The position numbers and the translations under genes were made by a program. The notes beneath the pieces are model-generated. The model saw only the letters and a list, made by a program, of their open reading frames with translations. It did not search any database and was not told the DNA's origin. From positions 248,001 through 312,000 of the forward strand of contig NZ_JACTAG010000001.1 in assembly GCF_014763045.1 (NCBI RefSeq): a DNA stretch of 64,000 bases, read 5' to 3'. Source of the stretch: Sulfitobacter aestuariivivens (GTDB lineage: Bacteria > Pseudomonadota > Alphaproteobacteria > Rhodobacterales > Rhodobacteraceae). Position 1 is the first letter of the stretch, and every line of letters starts with the position of its first letter. This document shows positions 27,700 through 36,491 of this stretch, piece by piece.

Positions 27700-27984
27700 C
27701 TATTCGATTGTGATTGTCTGGCGCACTGCGCCCGACGCGCGGTCGTAGATCAGAATGGTGTCATCGGTTGTGACGATGGCATACCAATCGCTTCCCACCG
27801 TATAGGCGGAGGCCTTGGTTCCGTCGGGAAGGGTGATGTTGGGTGGCATGACGGTTTGGGTTGGGCCCAGACGCGTGACAAAGAGACCTATGATCACTAG
27901 AAGACCGCAAATCATCACGGCGGTCAGTACCGTCACCAATCGCCGCAGGAACCGCAGGTTCGCAGGCTCTACCGGGTTTTCCAT
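27700..27984 (-). CDS. DUF6476-type single-pass membrane protein
   Basis: 94 residues from the ATG at 27984 (MENPVEPANLRFLRRLVTVLTAVMICGLL). It has one membrane segment near residues 18-40, then a small periplasmic domain with NITLPDGTKASAYTVGSDWYAIVTTDDTILIYD. It is a small conserved Rhodobacteraceae family of unknown function (DUF6476 named from memory). Its start codon shares two bases with the divergent rluD-like start. A fair ribosome site (AAGGCGG) lies inside that neighbour. Confidence 0.78.
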   Translation of the reverse strand: MENPVEPANLRFLRRLVTVLTAVMICGLLVIIGLFVTRLGPTQTVMPPNITLPDGTKASAYTVGSDWYAIVTTDDTILIYDRASGAVRQTITIE

Positions 27985-29014
27985 GATGCACCGCCTTGTC
28001 ACATTTACCATTGCGGACGCGCCGCCATCGCGCCTTGATAAGGCGCTGGCGCGTGATGTTCCAGAGGGTGCCGCCTTGTCGCGGACACGGCTTGCCCGGT
28101 TGATTGCGGAAGGGGCGGTGTGTGTTGGGGGCAAGATTGAGAACGATCCCAAGGCGAAAGTCCCTGCTGGATGCCTGATCGAGATATCGGTCGAGGAGGC
28201 GGAGGACAGTCATATCCTGCCTGAGGATATCCCGTTGGATGTCGTGTTTGAGGACGAGGATCTGGTTGTTGTGAACAAGCCCGCGGGAATGGTTGTGCAT
28301 CCGGCGCCCGGCACGCCGTCGGGGACGCTGGTCAATGCCTTGCTGCACCATTGCGGGGATACGCTGTCGGGTGTCGGAGGAAAGAAACGCCCGGGTATCG
28401 TGCACCGGATAGATAAGGAAACCAGTGGCTTACTGGTTGTTGCTAAATCTGACGCGGCGCATCATGGACTGGCAGAACAATTTGCGAAGCACAGTGTTGA
28501 GCGGTACTATCAGGCGCTGGTCTACGGCGTGCCTGATGCCAACGATCCGCGTTTGCGGGGTATCAAGGGGGCCTCGTTCGAACCAGGCAATATCCTAAAG
28601 CTGACCACCCAACTTGCGCGCCACAAGACGGATCGTCAGCGGCAGGCGGTCTTGTTTCATGGTGGGCGCCATGCCGTCACCCGTGCGCGGATCGTTGCAC
28701 GGTTCGGCACGCCACCAGTGCTTGCCCTGATGGAGTGCTGGTTGGAGACGGGACGGACGCACCAGATCAGGGTGCATATGGCGCACGCCGGTCATGGGCT
28801 GGTCGGCGATCCCACCTATGGCGGGAAGCGCAAACTGGCGAAACGTGCGTTGTCTGAAGTAGCTTCCGAGGCGGTACAGCGCTTTCCGCGACAGGCGCTG
28901 CATGCCGCAGTGCTGGGATTTCGACATCCTATAAGTGCGGAAATGGTGCGTTTTGAGGCCCCGCTGCCGCAGGATATGGCGGATTTGCTGGAAAAACTGC
29001 ACAGATCGGGATGA
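27983..29014 (+). CDS. RluA/RluD-family 23S rRNA pseudouridine synthase
   Basis: About 343 residues. An N-terminal S4 RNA-binding domain (PSRLDKALARDVPEGAALSRTRLARLIAEGAV) is followed by the catalytic domain with VVNKPAGMVVHPAPG, the catalytic Asp in GIVHRIDKETSGLLVV, and LETGRTHQIRVHMAHAGHGLVGDPTYG. These indicate pseudouridylation of 23S rRNA. The start is ATGATG at 27983/27986, overlapping the divergent start codon on the other strand; codons further upstream are unlike the family. No strong ribosome site is present. Confidence 0.93.
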   Translation: MMHRLVTFTIADAPPSRLDKALARDVPEGAALSRTRLARLIAEGAVCVGGKIENDPKAKVPAGCLIEISVEEAEDSHILPEDIPLDVVFEDEDLVVVNKPAGMVVHPAPGTPSGTLVNALLHHCGDTLSGVGGKKRPGIVHRIDKETSGLLVVAKSDAAHHGLAEQFAKHSVERYYQALVYGVPDANDPRLRGIKGASFEPGNILKLTTQLARHKTDRQRQAVLFHGGRHAVTRARIVARFGTPPVLALMECWLETGRTHQIRVHMAHAGHGLVGDPTYGGKRKLAKRALSEVASEAVQRFPRQALHAAVLGFRHPISAEMVRFEAPLPQDMADLLEKLHRSG

Positions 29015-29084
29015 AATAAATCGCACAAAGGCGAGATATCACGGACCCGTGCCTCGCCCTTTACCGCTTGTTAGCTATTATGAA

Positions 29085-29102
29085 CTAAACGACACCGTTT
29101 AG
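29085..29102. repeat. Inverted repeat upstream of rpoH
   Basis: CTAAACG (29085-29091) and CGTTTAG (29096-29102) with a four-base centre, flanked by a further imperfect GA/TC pair. It sits just before the putative heat-shock promoter and has no T-tract, so an operator is more likely than a terminator. Confidence 0.5.
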
Positions 29103-29103
29103 C

Positions 29104-29133
29104 TCTTGAAACGAGCGCGCTTGCTGACCATAT
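29104..29133 (+). promoter_or_regulatory. Sigma-32-type promoter upstream of rpoH
   Basis: CTTGAAA (29104-29110), 15 bases, then GACCATAT (29126-29133) fits the RpoH consensus CTTGAAA-N11-15-CCCCATNT well. Transcription would start about 40 bases before the rpoH ATG, implying self- or cross-activation by heat-shock sigma factors. Confidence 0.6.
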
Positions 29134-29178
29134 CTATGTTAATCCCGTAAACATCGGGTGACAGGAAGGGACTTTAAG

Positions 29179-30075
29179 ATGGCAAATTATGCAAATCTGC
29201 CGGCACCAACCCCGGAAGGCGGTCTGAACCGCTATATGCAGGAAATTCGTAAATTTCCTCTGCTTGAGCCAGAGGAAGAGTACATGCTGGCCAAGGCATG
29301 GGTTGAGCAGGAAGACACCGAGGCGGCCCATAAGATGGTCACGTCGCATCTGCGTCTGGCCGCCAAGATTGCCATGGGATACCGCGGATACGGCTTGCCG
29401 CAGGCGGAAGTGATTTCCGAGGCCAATGTGGGCCTGATGCAGGCTGTAAAACGCTTTGATCCTGAAAAGGGATTTCGCCTCGCGACCTATGCGATGTGGT
29501 GGATCCGCGCATCTATTCAGGAATACATCCTGCGCTCTTGGTCGCTGGTCAAACTGGGCACGACGTCTGGCCAGAAGAAGCTGTTTTTCAACCTGCGCAA
29601 GGCAAAGAACAAGATTGGCGCGTTGGAAGAGGGCGATCTGCGGCCGGAAAATGTCAAGACGATTGCCACGCAGCTGGGCGTGACCGAGGAGGAAGTGATT
29701 TCCATGAACCGACGTATGTCCGGTGGAGATGCGTCCTTGAATGCGCAGGTCGGCTCTGAAGGTGAAGGCACCATGCAGTGGCAGGACTGGCTGGAGGACG
29801 AGGACGCTGATCAGGCCGGGGATTACGCTGAAAAGGATGAGCTCGAAACCCGCCGGGAAATGCTGGCTGAGGCACTTGAGGTGCTGAACGACCGGGAAAA
29901 GGACATCCTGACCCAGCGCCGGTTGAGTGATGAGACAATCACGCTTGAAGATCTCAGTGGTCAGTATGATGTCAGCCGCGAACGTATCCGCCAGATCGAG
30001 GTGCGCGCGTTTGAAAAGCTGCAAAAGCGCATGCGTGAGCTGGCGAAAGAGAAGGGCATGCGGGTCGACGCCTGA
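29179..30075 (+). CDS. rpoH: RNA polymerase heat-shock sigma factor RpoH
   Basis: 298 residues from the ATG at 29179 with AGGAAGGG upstream. The RpoH-specific segment QKKLFFNLRKAKNKI lies near residue 133. Region 2 is EVISEANVGLMQAVKRFDPEKGFRLATYAMWWIRASIQEYILRSWSLVK, and region 4 is [32 protein letters not shown]. It directs chaperone and protease genes after heat or oxidative damage. The N-terminus (MANYANLPAPTPEGGLNRYM) resembles RpoHI of Rhodobacter. A strong terminator follows. Confidence 0.95.
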   Translation: MANYANLPAPTPEGGLNRYMQEIRKFPLLEPEEEYMLAKAWVEQEDTEAAHKMVTSHLRLAAKIAMGYRGYGLPQAEVISEANVGLMQAVKRFDPEKGFRLATYAMWWIRASIQEYILRSWSLVKLGTTSGQKKLFFNLRKAKNKIGALEEGDLRPENVKTIATQLGVTEEEVISMNRRMSGGDASLNAQVGSEGEGTMQWQDWLEDEDADQAGDYAEKDELETRREMLAEALEVLNDREKDILTQRRLSDETITLEDLSGQYDVSRERIRQIEVRAFEKLQKRMRELAKEKGMRVDA

Positions 30076-30100
30076 TCTGCAAGCGACTTGACGCAACAAA

Positions 30101-30133
30101 AGCCCTGCCCACATGATGGGCAGGGCTTATTTC
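30101..30133 (+). terminator. Intrinsic terminator of rpoH
   Basis: AGCCCTGCCC (30101-30110) pairs perfectly with GGGCAGGGCT (30118-30127), followed by TATTTC. Confidence 0.85.
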
Positions 30134-30149
30134 ATGCGGGAGACCCTTG

Positions 30150-30419
30150 ATGGCTGGCGGGTGGGCAAAGGACGGCGCGGTTTCGGAACAAATCGAAGCG
30201 TCGATCAGCGACGAATTGGCGCGTATGAAGGCACGCAAGCAGCCGCAGGGCGAAAGCCTGACCAATTGTGCTGAATGTGAAGAGCCGATCCCGGAGGCAC
30301 GTCGTCAGGCGCTGCCCGGCGTGAAGCTGTGCGTTGACTGTATGTCCGAGCGTGATGCCACGTTCAAAAGGCGCGGAGGGATCAATCGGCGGGGGTCAAA
30401 GGACAGTCAGCTTAAATAG
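30150..30419 (+). CDS. DksA/TraR C4-type zinc-finger protein
   Basis: 89 residues (MAGGWAKDGAVSEQ). The C4 finger NCAECEEPIPEARRQALPGVKLCVDCMSERD is complete, of the Cys-x2-Cys-x17-Cys-x2-Cys type. The long N-terminal coiled coil of DksA is missing, so it is the short TraR/YbiI-like form, which may bind the RNA polymerase secondary channel. The tail is basic (FKRRGGINRRGSK). Confidence 0.88.
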   Translation: MAGGWAKDGAVSEQIEASISDELARMKARKQPQGESLTNCAECEEPIPEARRQALPGVKLCVDCMSERDATFKRRGGINRRGSKDSQLK

Positions 30420-30432
30420 ATCCCAAAGCAAG

Positions 30433-30466
30433 AGAGCCCCGGCTGTGAGGCCGAGGCTCTGGTCTT
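30433..30466. terminator. Terminator between convergent DksA-like and fasciclin genes
   Basis: AGAGCC-C-CGGC (30433-30443) pairs with GCCG-A-GGCTCT (ending 30460), leaving one C-A mismatch, followed by GGTCTTT. It probably serves both strands. Confidence 0.7.
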
Positions 30467-30481
30467 TCGGTTCCATTCCGA

Positions 30482-30964
30482 TCAGGGCAGCAGCACCGTG
30501 TCGATAGCGTGGATGACGCCATTGGACGCGGCCACATCGGGAATGATCACCGTTGCGCCATTCACTTTGACACCGTCAGTGCCGTCGACGTTCAGCCGGC
30601 CACCCTGTGCGGTGTTAAGCGACCCGGTCTGGCCAATAAGAGCAGAAGCAGGATAGACACCCGGTACGACGTGATATGTCAGGATGCTGATCAGCTGGTC
30701 CTTGTTCTCAGGCAGCAGCAGGCTGTCGACCGTGCCCGCTGGCAGTGCGGCAAACGCATCGTTGGTCGGGGCAAACACGGTAAACGGGCCGGGACCGGCC
30801 AGCGTGTCAACCAGACCTGCGGCAGTGACGGCGGCCACGAGTGTGGTGAAAGCGTCGTTGCCTGCAGCGACATCAACGATGGACCCACCGTTTGCTGTGG
30901 CGCAGCCGGCAAGGCCAAGTAGGCCGACGGCGGCGGTGGATTTAAGGACAAATCTGCGGTTCAT
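30482..30964 (-). CDS. Fasciclin-domain lipoprotein
   Basis: 160 residues from the ATG at 30964. The lipoprotein signal ends in LLGLAGC ([21 protein letters not shown]). One FAS1 domain follows ([41 protein letters not shown], then [12 protein letters not shown] and [13 protein letters not shown]). FAS1 domains mediate cell-surface adhesion, and the protein should be anchored in the envelope. Convergent with the DksA-like gene. Confidence 0.92.
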   Translation of the reverse strand: MNRRFVLKSTAAVGLLGLAGCATANGGSIVDVAAGNDAFTTLVAAVTAAGLVDTLAGPGPFTVFAPTNDAFAALPAGTVDSLLLPENKDQLISILTYHVVPGVYPASALIGQTGSLNTAQGGRLNVDGTDGVKVNGATVIIPDVAASNGVIHAIDTVLLP

Positions 30965-31181
30965 GAGGAAGCTCCCTGTTAGTGATACCATGTGCAATAC
31001 GCATCAGAGCTAGGGCTGGATCAGTCTTAGGCAAATTTAGTTTTATATGGGCCGCCCTTTGCACTGGAAACCGACGGCTGAGGCGCATCTACGTTTGGGG
31101 CATCACGATCAGTGCACAATGGCCTTGCCGATCTGAAGTTGCAGTGGTCTGATTGCACCCTATTCCCTAAGGAGGGTTCTG

Positions 31182-31424
31182 ATGGCAGATACGCCCAAAA
31201 ACATGCGCAAGAAGCCTTATGCGATGGAAGTGGAGGCGGGCAAGTCTTATTTCTGGTGCGCCTGTGGCAAGTCTTCGACCCAACCGCTGTGCGATGGATC
31301 ACACAAGGGTACGGAGTTTGCGCCGCACAAATTCGAGGCCACCAAAGACGGCAAGATGATGTTCTGCGGGTGCAAGAAATCGACGACGCCGCCGTTGTGC
31401 GATGGAACGCACGGAAAGCTATGA
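31182..31424 (+). CDS. Double CDGSH iron-sulfur protein
   Basis: 80 residues with two CDGSH motifs, CACGKSSTQPLCDGSHKG and CGCKKSTTPPLCDGTHGK, each with three Cys and one His to hold a labile 2Fe-2S cluster. It may act as a redox or cluster-transfer protein; no partner is visible. Strong RBS (AAGGAGGG). It overlaps the convergent GNAT gene by six bases. Confidence 0.95.
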   Translation: MADTPKNMRKKPYAMEVEAGKSYFWCACGKSSTQPLCDGSHKGTEFAPHKFEATKDGKMMFCGCKKSTTPPLCDGTHGKL

Positions 31425-31898
31425 GGCAAGCACCATCCGCATGATGTTTTGCGGCCCTGCGTCGCCTTTCGGCCATTCCTGCCCGGTATCCGCGAAACCG
31501 CCACCGAGGTATGCGGCATAAGCTGCCGGATTGCTCTTGTTCACTGTCAGCCAGAGTGCCTTGGCGTGCAGATAGCGGGTCGTCAGGTACGGGGGCAGGG
31601 CAAGGACGGCCTGGGTCGCAATGCCCTGGCCCTGGCAAACCAGATCAATGATGAACGCTCTGAGCCCCAAATCACCGTTTGAAGCAAAGGGATATTTGCG
31701 GCCATAGGTCGTATCGATCTTGAAGAAACCCACCGCGGTCTGCCCCCGGAAGATGCCGTGAAAATCCACGCCATCCTCTGCTGCCTCAAAAGCCTCTGCG
31801 ACGGTTCCCGAGAACTTTTTCTGGTGCTCTGAAACCGTGATATGAGAGACGCGGTCAAAGTCGGCGGGGCCAATGGGGGCAAGCCGCAGGGGCGTCAC
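31419..31898 (-). CDS. GNAT-family N-acetyltransferase
   Basis: 159 residues with a GNAT-like core (LGLRAFIIDLVCQGQGIATQAVLALPPYL, then LWLTVNKSNPAAYAAYLGGGFADTGQEW). The GQGIA pyrophosphate loop is present. The substrate is unknown. Its start overlaps the end of pepF by four bases, so the two are probably cotranscribed. Confidence 0.88.
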   Translation of the reverse strand: MTPLRLAPIGPADFDRVSHITVSEHQKKFSGTVAEAFEAAEDGVDFHGIFRGQTAVGFFKIDTTYGRKYPFASNGDLGLRAFIIDLVCQGQGIATQAVLALPPYLTTRYLHAKALWLTVNKSNPAAYAAYLGGGFADTGQEWPKGDAGPQNIMRMVLAS

Positions 31899-33715
31899 CC
31901 CTCCATTGCTTCCAATTCATCGATAAAGCCTGAAATCATGCTGAGGCCCTTGTCCCAGAACGCGGGATCCGAGGCATCCAGCCCAAAGGGGGCGAGCAGT
32001 TCTTTGTGATGCTTGGAGCCACCGGCCTTGAGCATGTCGAAATACTTCTCTTCGAATCCCTCTTCGCCCTCGGCGTAGACCGCATAGAGGGCGTTCACCA
32101 GCCCGTCGCCAAAGGCATAGGCGTAGACGTAGAAGGGCGAATGCACAAAGTGCGGGATATAGGCCCAGAAGGTTTCATATCCGTCCATGAACTCAAACGC
32201 CGGGCCCAATGATTCTGCCTGTACAGACATCCACAGCGCGTTGATGTCTTCTGGTGTCAATTCTCCGCTACGGCGGGCTGCGTGCAGTTTGCATTCGAAA
32301 TCGTAGAACGCGATCTGGCGGACGACGGTGTTGATCATGTCCTCGACCTTGCCGGCCAACAGTACCTTGCGTTGCGCGTCGTCTTTGGCCCCGTCCAGCA
32401 TTTTGCGGAAGGTCAGCATTTCGCCGAACACGCTTGCAGTTTCAGCCAATGTGAGAGGGGTAGAGGACAGCATCTCGCCCTGTTCTGCTGCGAGAACCTG
32501 ATGGACACCGTGACCCAGTTCATGAGCCAACGTCATCACGTCGCGGGGTTTGCCCAGATAGTTGAGCATCACGTAAGGATGGACGTTCGTAACCGTGGGG
32601 TGGGCGAAGGCCCCGGGCGCCTTGCCCGGTTTCACGCCCGCATCAATCCACCCTTTGGAAAAGAAGGGGGCGGCAATCTCTCCCATACGCGGATCAAACG
32701 CGTTGTAGGCATCCATCACGGTCTTTTCAGCGGCGGCCCAGTCAACGACCCGGGGGTCTTCCATGGGCAGGGGCGCATTGCGGTCCCAGACCTGCATCTT
32801 GTCCAGCCCAAGCCACTTGCGCTTGAGCTCGTAGTACCGGTGGCTGAGCTTGGGGTATGCCTTGACCACCGCGTTACGCAGCGCCTCGACCACCTCGGGC
32901 TCTACCTGATTGCTCAGATGGCGGCCGGTCTGTGCCGTTGGCATTCCCCGCCAACGGTCGATGATTTCCTTTTCCTTTGCCTGCGTGTTATGAACGCGCG
33001 CGAATGTCTTGATATTGCTCTGGAAAACCTCTGCCAGCTCACGCGCCCCCGCTTCACGGTTGTCCCGCTCCGGGTCGGTCAGCAGATTAAGCGTCCCTTC
33101 GATATTCAGCGTTTCACCGTTCACCTCAAAGCTGAGGCCGGCGATGGTTTCATCAAACATCCGTTCCCAGGCGTCACCCACCACGCCAAGGTCATGGAGG
33201 AACTTTTCCAGTTCATTGCTTAGCTGGTAGGGCTTCATCGCGCGAATACGGTCAAAGACAGGCTTGTAACGCGCCAGATCAGCATTGCGGGCAAAAAGGC
33301 CGTCCAGGTGGTCGTCTTCCAGCTGGTTCAGCTCGAGCGTGAAGAACACCAACGGCGTGGTGTAGTTGGTGATCTTTTCCTGGCAATCGGACATGAACTT
33401 GGCGCGTCCTGCGTCCGTGGTTTGCTGGTAATAGCGCAGCCCCGCAAACGACATGATCCGGCCCGCGATGTTGTTGATCTTTTCATTGCGCAGGACGCAT
33501 TCGAGAAAGCCAGCCGCGTCGAGTTCTGCCAGTTTGCCTTCGTAATCGGTCGCAAAGGACCCGCAGGCCTGCTCGAGCCAATCCAGATCGCGCTTGAGTT
33601 CGGGGGCGTCCTCGCCCGTATAGAGATCATCCAGATCCCATTCAGGCAGATCGCCCAGGTCCTTGGTGCCAGACCCGGCATTGGCGTCGCGGACGGGGAA
33701 GGGGAGTTGGAACAT
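31895..33715 (-). CDS. pepF: M3-family oligoendopeptidase (PepF type)
   Basis: 606 residues from the ATG at 33715 (MFQLPFPVRDANAGS). The zinc motif TLAHELGHGVHQVLA near residue 390 provides the two His ligands and catalytic Glu, and LAETASVFGE supplies the third ligand. This is a cytoplasmic metallopeptidase cutting short peptides. The in-frame start at 33733 gives only six extra residues and was not preferred. Heads a two-gene unit with the GNAT. Confidence 0.94.
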   Translation of the reverse strand: MFQLPFPVRDANAGSGTKDLGDLPEWDLDDLYTGEDAPELKRDLDWLEQACGSFATDYEGKLAELDAAGFLECVLRNEKINNIAGRIMSFAGLRYYQQTTDAGRAKFMSDCQEKITNYTTPLVFFTLELNQLEDDHLDGLFARNADLARYKPVFDRIRAMKPYQLSNELEKFLHDLGVVGDAWERMFDETIAGLSFEVNGETLNIEGTLNLLTDPERDNREAGARELAEVFQSNIKTFARVHNTQAKEKEIIDRWRGMPTAQTGRHLSNQVEPEVVEALRNAVVKAYPKLSHRYYELKRKWLGLDKMQVWDRNAPLPMEDPRVVDWAAAEKTVMDAYNAFDPRMGEIAAPFFSKGWIDAGVKPGKAPGAFAHPTVTNVHPYVMLNYLGKPRDVMTLAHELGHGVHQVLAAEQGEMLSSTPLTLAETASVFGEMLTFRKMLDGAKDDAQRKVLLAGKVEDMINTVVRQIAFYDFECKLHAARRSGELTPEDINALWMSVQAESLGPAFEFMDGYETFWAYIPHFVHSPFYVYAYAFGDGLVNALYAVYAEGEEGFEEKYFDMLKAGGSKHHKELLAPFGLDASDPAFWDKGLSMISGFIDELEAMEG

Positions 33716-33810
33716 CGCGGAACCTCTTTGCACTGTTTCGCCTTACCTATGATGCGCAGCACTTCAGGGCAAGGCGGGGGAGGCTGCCTGCCTCCCCCGA
33801 GCCCCCACCG

Positions 33811-33832
33811 GGGATATCTCCGGCCAGAAGAG
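33811..33832 (+). repeat. Intergenic repeat type 1, copy 3
   Basis: GGGATATCTCCGGCCAGAAG then AG, preceded by GGGGGAGGCTGCCTGCCTCCCCC, which can fold on itself. It resembles 6015-6040 and 27672-27693 and lies between the ligase 3' end and pepF. Confidence 0.5.
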
Positions 33833-33841
33833 GCAGGGACG

Positions 33842-35440
33842 TCAGCCGTAGATGCGAAGCATTTCGTTCAGATCTGCGAGGGTATTTGCCTCTTGCAGGG
33901 GTTTGTCCTTGCGCCAGCGGCTCATGCGGGGAAACCGCAGGGCGACACCGGATTTATGGCGGGAAGAGGCCTGAATGCCTTCGAAGGCAATCTCGAAAAC
34001 GTGGTGCGGGGTGACCTGGCGCACGGGGCCAAAGCGCTGGAGCGTGTTTTTGCGGACCCAGGCGGTGATTGATTTGAATTCCGCGTCGGTCAGGCCGGAA
34101 TACGCTTTGGTGAACGGCACCAGATCATTGCCGTTCCAGACCGCAAAGGTGAAGTCGGTGAAAAGGTTTGCGCGTCGTCCGGACCCTGCCTGCGCATAGA
34201 TCATCACCGCGTCGATGGTCAGCGGATCGAGCTTCCATTTCCACCAGTCGCCCTTTTTCCGGCCTGCCAGATAGGGGCTGTCAGCCCGTTTGAGCATCAC
34301 GCCTTCTGCCTGCACCTCGCGGGCCGCATCGCGGTAGTCGCCCAGGGCGCTCCAACTGTCGAAACGCAACTGGGGGGATAGCCTGACCGGGACATCACCC
34401 GGCAGATTGTGAAGGGCATTTTCAAGCAGGGCGCGTCTCTCTCCGAAGGGGGTGTCGCGCATGTCTTTGCCCTGCCATTCCAGCAGATCATAGGCGTGCA
34501 GAACGACGGGGGCCTCTGACAGTAGCTTTTTGGGGACGGTTTTGCGCCCGATGCGGGGTTGCAGGGCGTTAAAGCTGGAGGGGTGATCGGCCTCAGCCTG
34601 CCAGACCAGCAATTCCCCGTCGAGCACTGTCCCGGGCGGGATATGGTCAATTGCGCGTGCAAGCTCGGGAAAGCGATCCGTCATCAGCTCTTCGCCACGC
34701 GACCAGACGTAGTAGGCACCATCCCGCAGGATAAGCTGACCGCGAATGCCGTCCCACTTCCACTCCGCCCGCCAATCGTCTGGGTTATCAAGGCTTTCTG
34801 GTCCGTCCTCCAAGGCGTAGGCGAGATAGAACGGATAGGGCCGTGATGCATCGGCTGAGGCGTCTTCGGCCTCAATTAGCGCGTGCCAGCTGATGTCGTC
34901 CGGGTGCCAGTTCCCCATCAGGCGGTGAGCAAGCTCAGGCTCAGGCTTGCCGGTGGCCTTGGAAAGGGCACGTGTCATCAGTTTTTGGCTGATCCCTACA
35001 CGAAAGCCACCGGTGATCAGCTTGTTGAACAAAAACCGCTCTGTGCCGCCAAGCTGTTGCCACGCATCGAGGACAAATGTCTTTCGCGCGGGCTCTTCTA
35101 CATCCGATAGGGCGCGTAAGGCGTTGATCCAATGTGACAGGGTCAGATCTGACGTGGTTGTGTTCGCGGGCAGGACAAGGGCAATGGTTTCGGCCAGGTC
35201 GCCAACGATCGGATAGGCCTCTTCAAAAAGCCACAGCGGGATGCCGGCGGCTTCGGCACCCCATTCACGCAGCCGGGTCGTAGTAACCGCGCGCTTGGGT
35301 CTGCGGCCCGAAAACAGAGCGATGGTCCAAAGCTTGTCGTCTTCGTTGGCGTCGCTGAAATAGGCCGCCAGCGCCTCTACCTTGACGGTGGTCTTGTTGC
35401 TTTGGTCAATGGCGTTGAAGAGCGCGGCAAACCGTTTCAT
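33842..35440 (-). CDS. ATP-dependent DNA ligase
   Basis: 532 residues. The nucleotidyltransferase motif I is KWDGIRGQ near residue 230 (Lys is the AMP acceptor). Downstream motifs include LDGELLVW, EGVMLKRADSPYLAGRKKGDWWKWK and an OB-fold. An N-terminal alpha-helical DNA-binding domain precedes the core. Such ligases usually act in repair rather than replication. The start overlaps the nuclease gene by four bases, matching the known ligase plus ligase-associated exonuclease pair. Confidence 0.94.
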   Translation of the reverse strand: MKRFAALFNAIDQSNKTTVKVEALAAYFSDANEDDKLWTIALFSGRRPKRAVTTTRLREWGAEAAGIPLWLFEEAYPIVGDLAETIALVLPANTTTSDLTLSHWINALRALSDVEEPARKTFVLDAWQQLGGTERFLFNKLITGGFRVGISQKLMTRALSKATGKPEPELAHRLMGNWHPDDISWHALIEAEDASADASRPYPFYLAYALEDGPESLDNPDDWRAEWKWDGIRGQLILRDGAYYVWSRGEELMTDRFPELARAIDHIPPGTVLDGELLVWQAEADHPSSFNALQPRIGRKTVPKKLLSEAPVVLHAYDLLEWQGKDMRDTPFGERRALLENALHNLPGDVPVRLSPQLRFDSWSALGDYRDAAREVQAEGVMLKRADSPYLAGRKKGDWWKWKLDPLTIDAVMIYAQAGSGRRANLFTDFTFAVWNGNDLVPFTKAYSGLTDAEFKSITAWVRKNTLQRFGPVRQVTPHHVFEIAFEGIQASSRHKSGVALRFPRMSRWRKDKPLQEANTLADLNEMLRIYG

Positions 35441-36450
35441 GCCGCATCTCCGGCATCGAGCGTCTCACCTTCGAATTCCGTTGGAACGACTTGCGCGTTC
35501 CACCCATTCTCATTCAGGTATCGCGTAAAGATATCCGTGTAACCATGTGTTACATAAATGTTTTCAGCACCTGTTTCGCGGATGGCCCAGAGCAACCCAC
35601 CCCAGTCCGCGTGATCGGAAATCACGAAACCTCGGTCCCCCGCGCGCCGTCTGCGCACCCCGCGCAGGGCCATCCAGCCCGAGGCGAAAGCACTTTCCTG
35701 TGGACCGAAACGCCGCGCCCATTTGCTGCCCAGGGCAGACGGGGGCGACAGGACCAGCGCGCCGGAAAAGTCCTTGGGCGTAAGCTCAGCCGTTACAGGG
35801 ACGGTTTCGGGCAGGGGGATGCCCTGATCACGCAGCACAGCATTGGTGTTTTCCACTGCACCATGGGTCAGGATCGGACCGATATCGGGGTCCAGCATGG
35901 TCATCAGGCGCTGCGCCTTGCCCAACGCGTATGCGCCCAGAAACGCCGTCTTTCCAGCCGCGGCGCATCCGCGCCACCACGCATTCAGGTCTGCAGCCAC
36001 ATCGGATTGTTCCGTCCAGCGGAATACCGGCAGTCCAAACGTGCTTTCAGTGATGAAGTGATGACATTGCACAGGCTCGAAAGGTTCAGACAGCCCATCG
36101 TCAATCACTTTGTAGTCGCCCGAGGCAACCCAGACCTCGCCCGCGACTTCGATCCTGATTTGGGCAGAACCCGGTACATGACCTGCGGGGTGAAACGAAA
36201 CTTTGGCGTCGCCTATCTGGCGGATCTCTCCGAAACTTATGCCTTCGGCAGTGATATCGCCCAGGCGGTGGCGCATGACGGGCAGGGCGGCGTGAGTGGC
36301 CAGATAGCTGCCCATGCCGTCGCGGGCGTGATCCGCGTGACCATGTGTGATGAGCGCGCGCGTAACGGGCCGCCACGGATCGATGTAGAAATCGCCTGCC
36401 GGGCAGTAGATCCCTTTGTCAGTAAAGCGGAGAACCGGGTCGCGTGTCAT
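35437..36450 (-). CDS. Ligase-associated DNA exonuclease (metallo-beta-lactamase fold)
   Basis: 337 residues. The metal motif THGHADHARDG (His-x-His-x-Asp-His) is present near residue 36 with further ligands HPAGHVPGSAQ and ISDHADWGGLLW, the beta-CASP-like arrangement seen in nucleic-acid nucleases. The coupling to the ATP-dependent ligase identifies it as the ligase-associated exonuclease. The usual third partner, a DEXH helicase, is not in the window. Confidence 0.92.
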   Translation of the reverse strand: MTRDPVLRFTDKGIYCPAGDFYIDPWRPVTRALITHGHADHARDGMGSYLATHAALPVMRHRLGDITAEGISFGEIRQIGDAKVSFHPAGHVPGSAQIRIEVAGEVWVASGDYKVIDDGLSEPFEPVQCHHFITESTFGLPVFRWTEQSDVAADLNAWWRGCAAAGKTAFLGAYALGKAQRLMTMLDPDIGPILTHGAVENTNAVLRDQGIPLPETVPVTAELTPKDFSGALVLSPPSALGSKWARRFGPQESAFASGWMALRGVRRRRAGDRGFVISDHADWGGLLWAIRETGAENIYVTHGYTDIFTRYLNENGWNAQVVPTEFEGETLDAGDAA

Positions 36451-36491
36451 GCGCAGAGTGTAGGGTGGCGCGCAGCCTTCTCAACCTCGGA

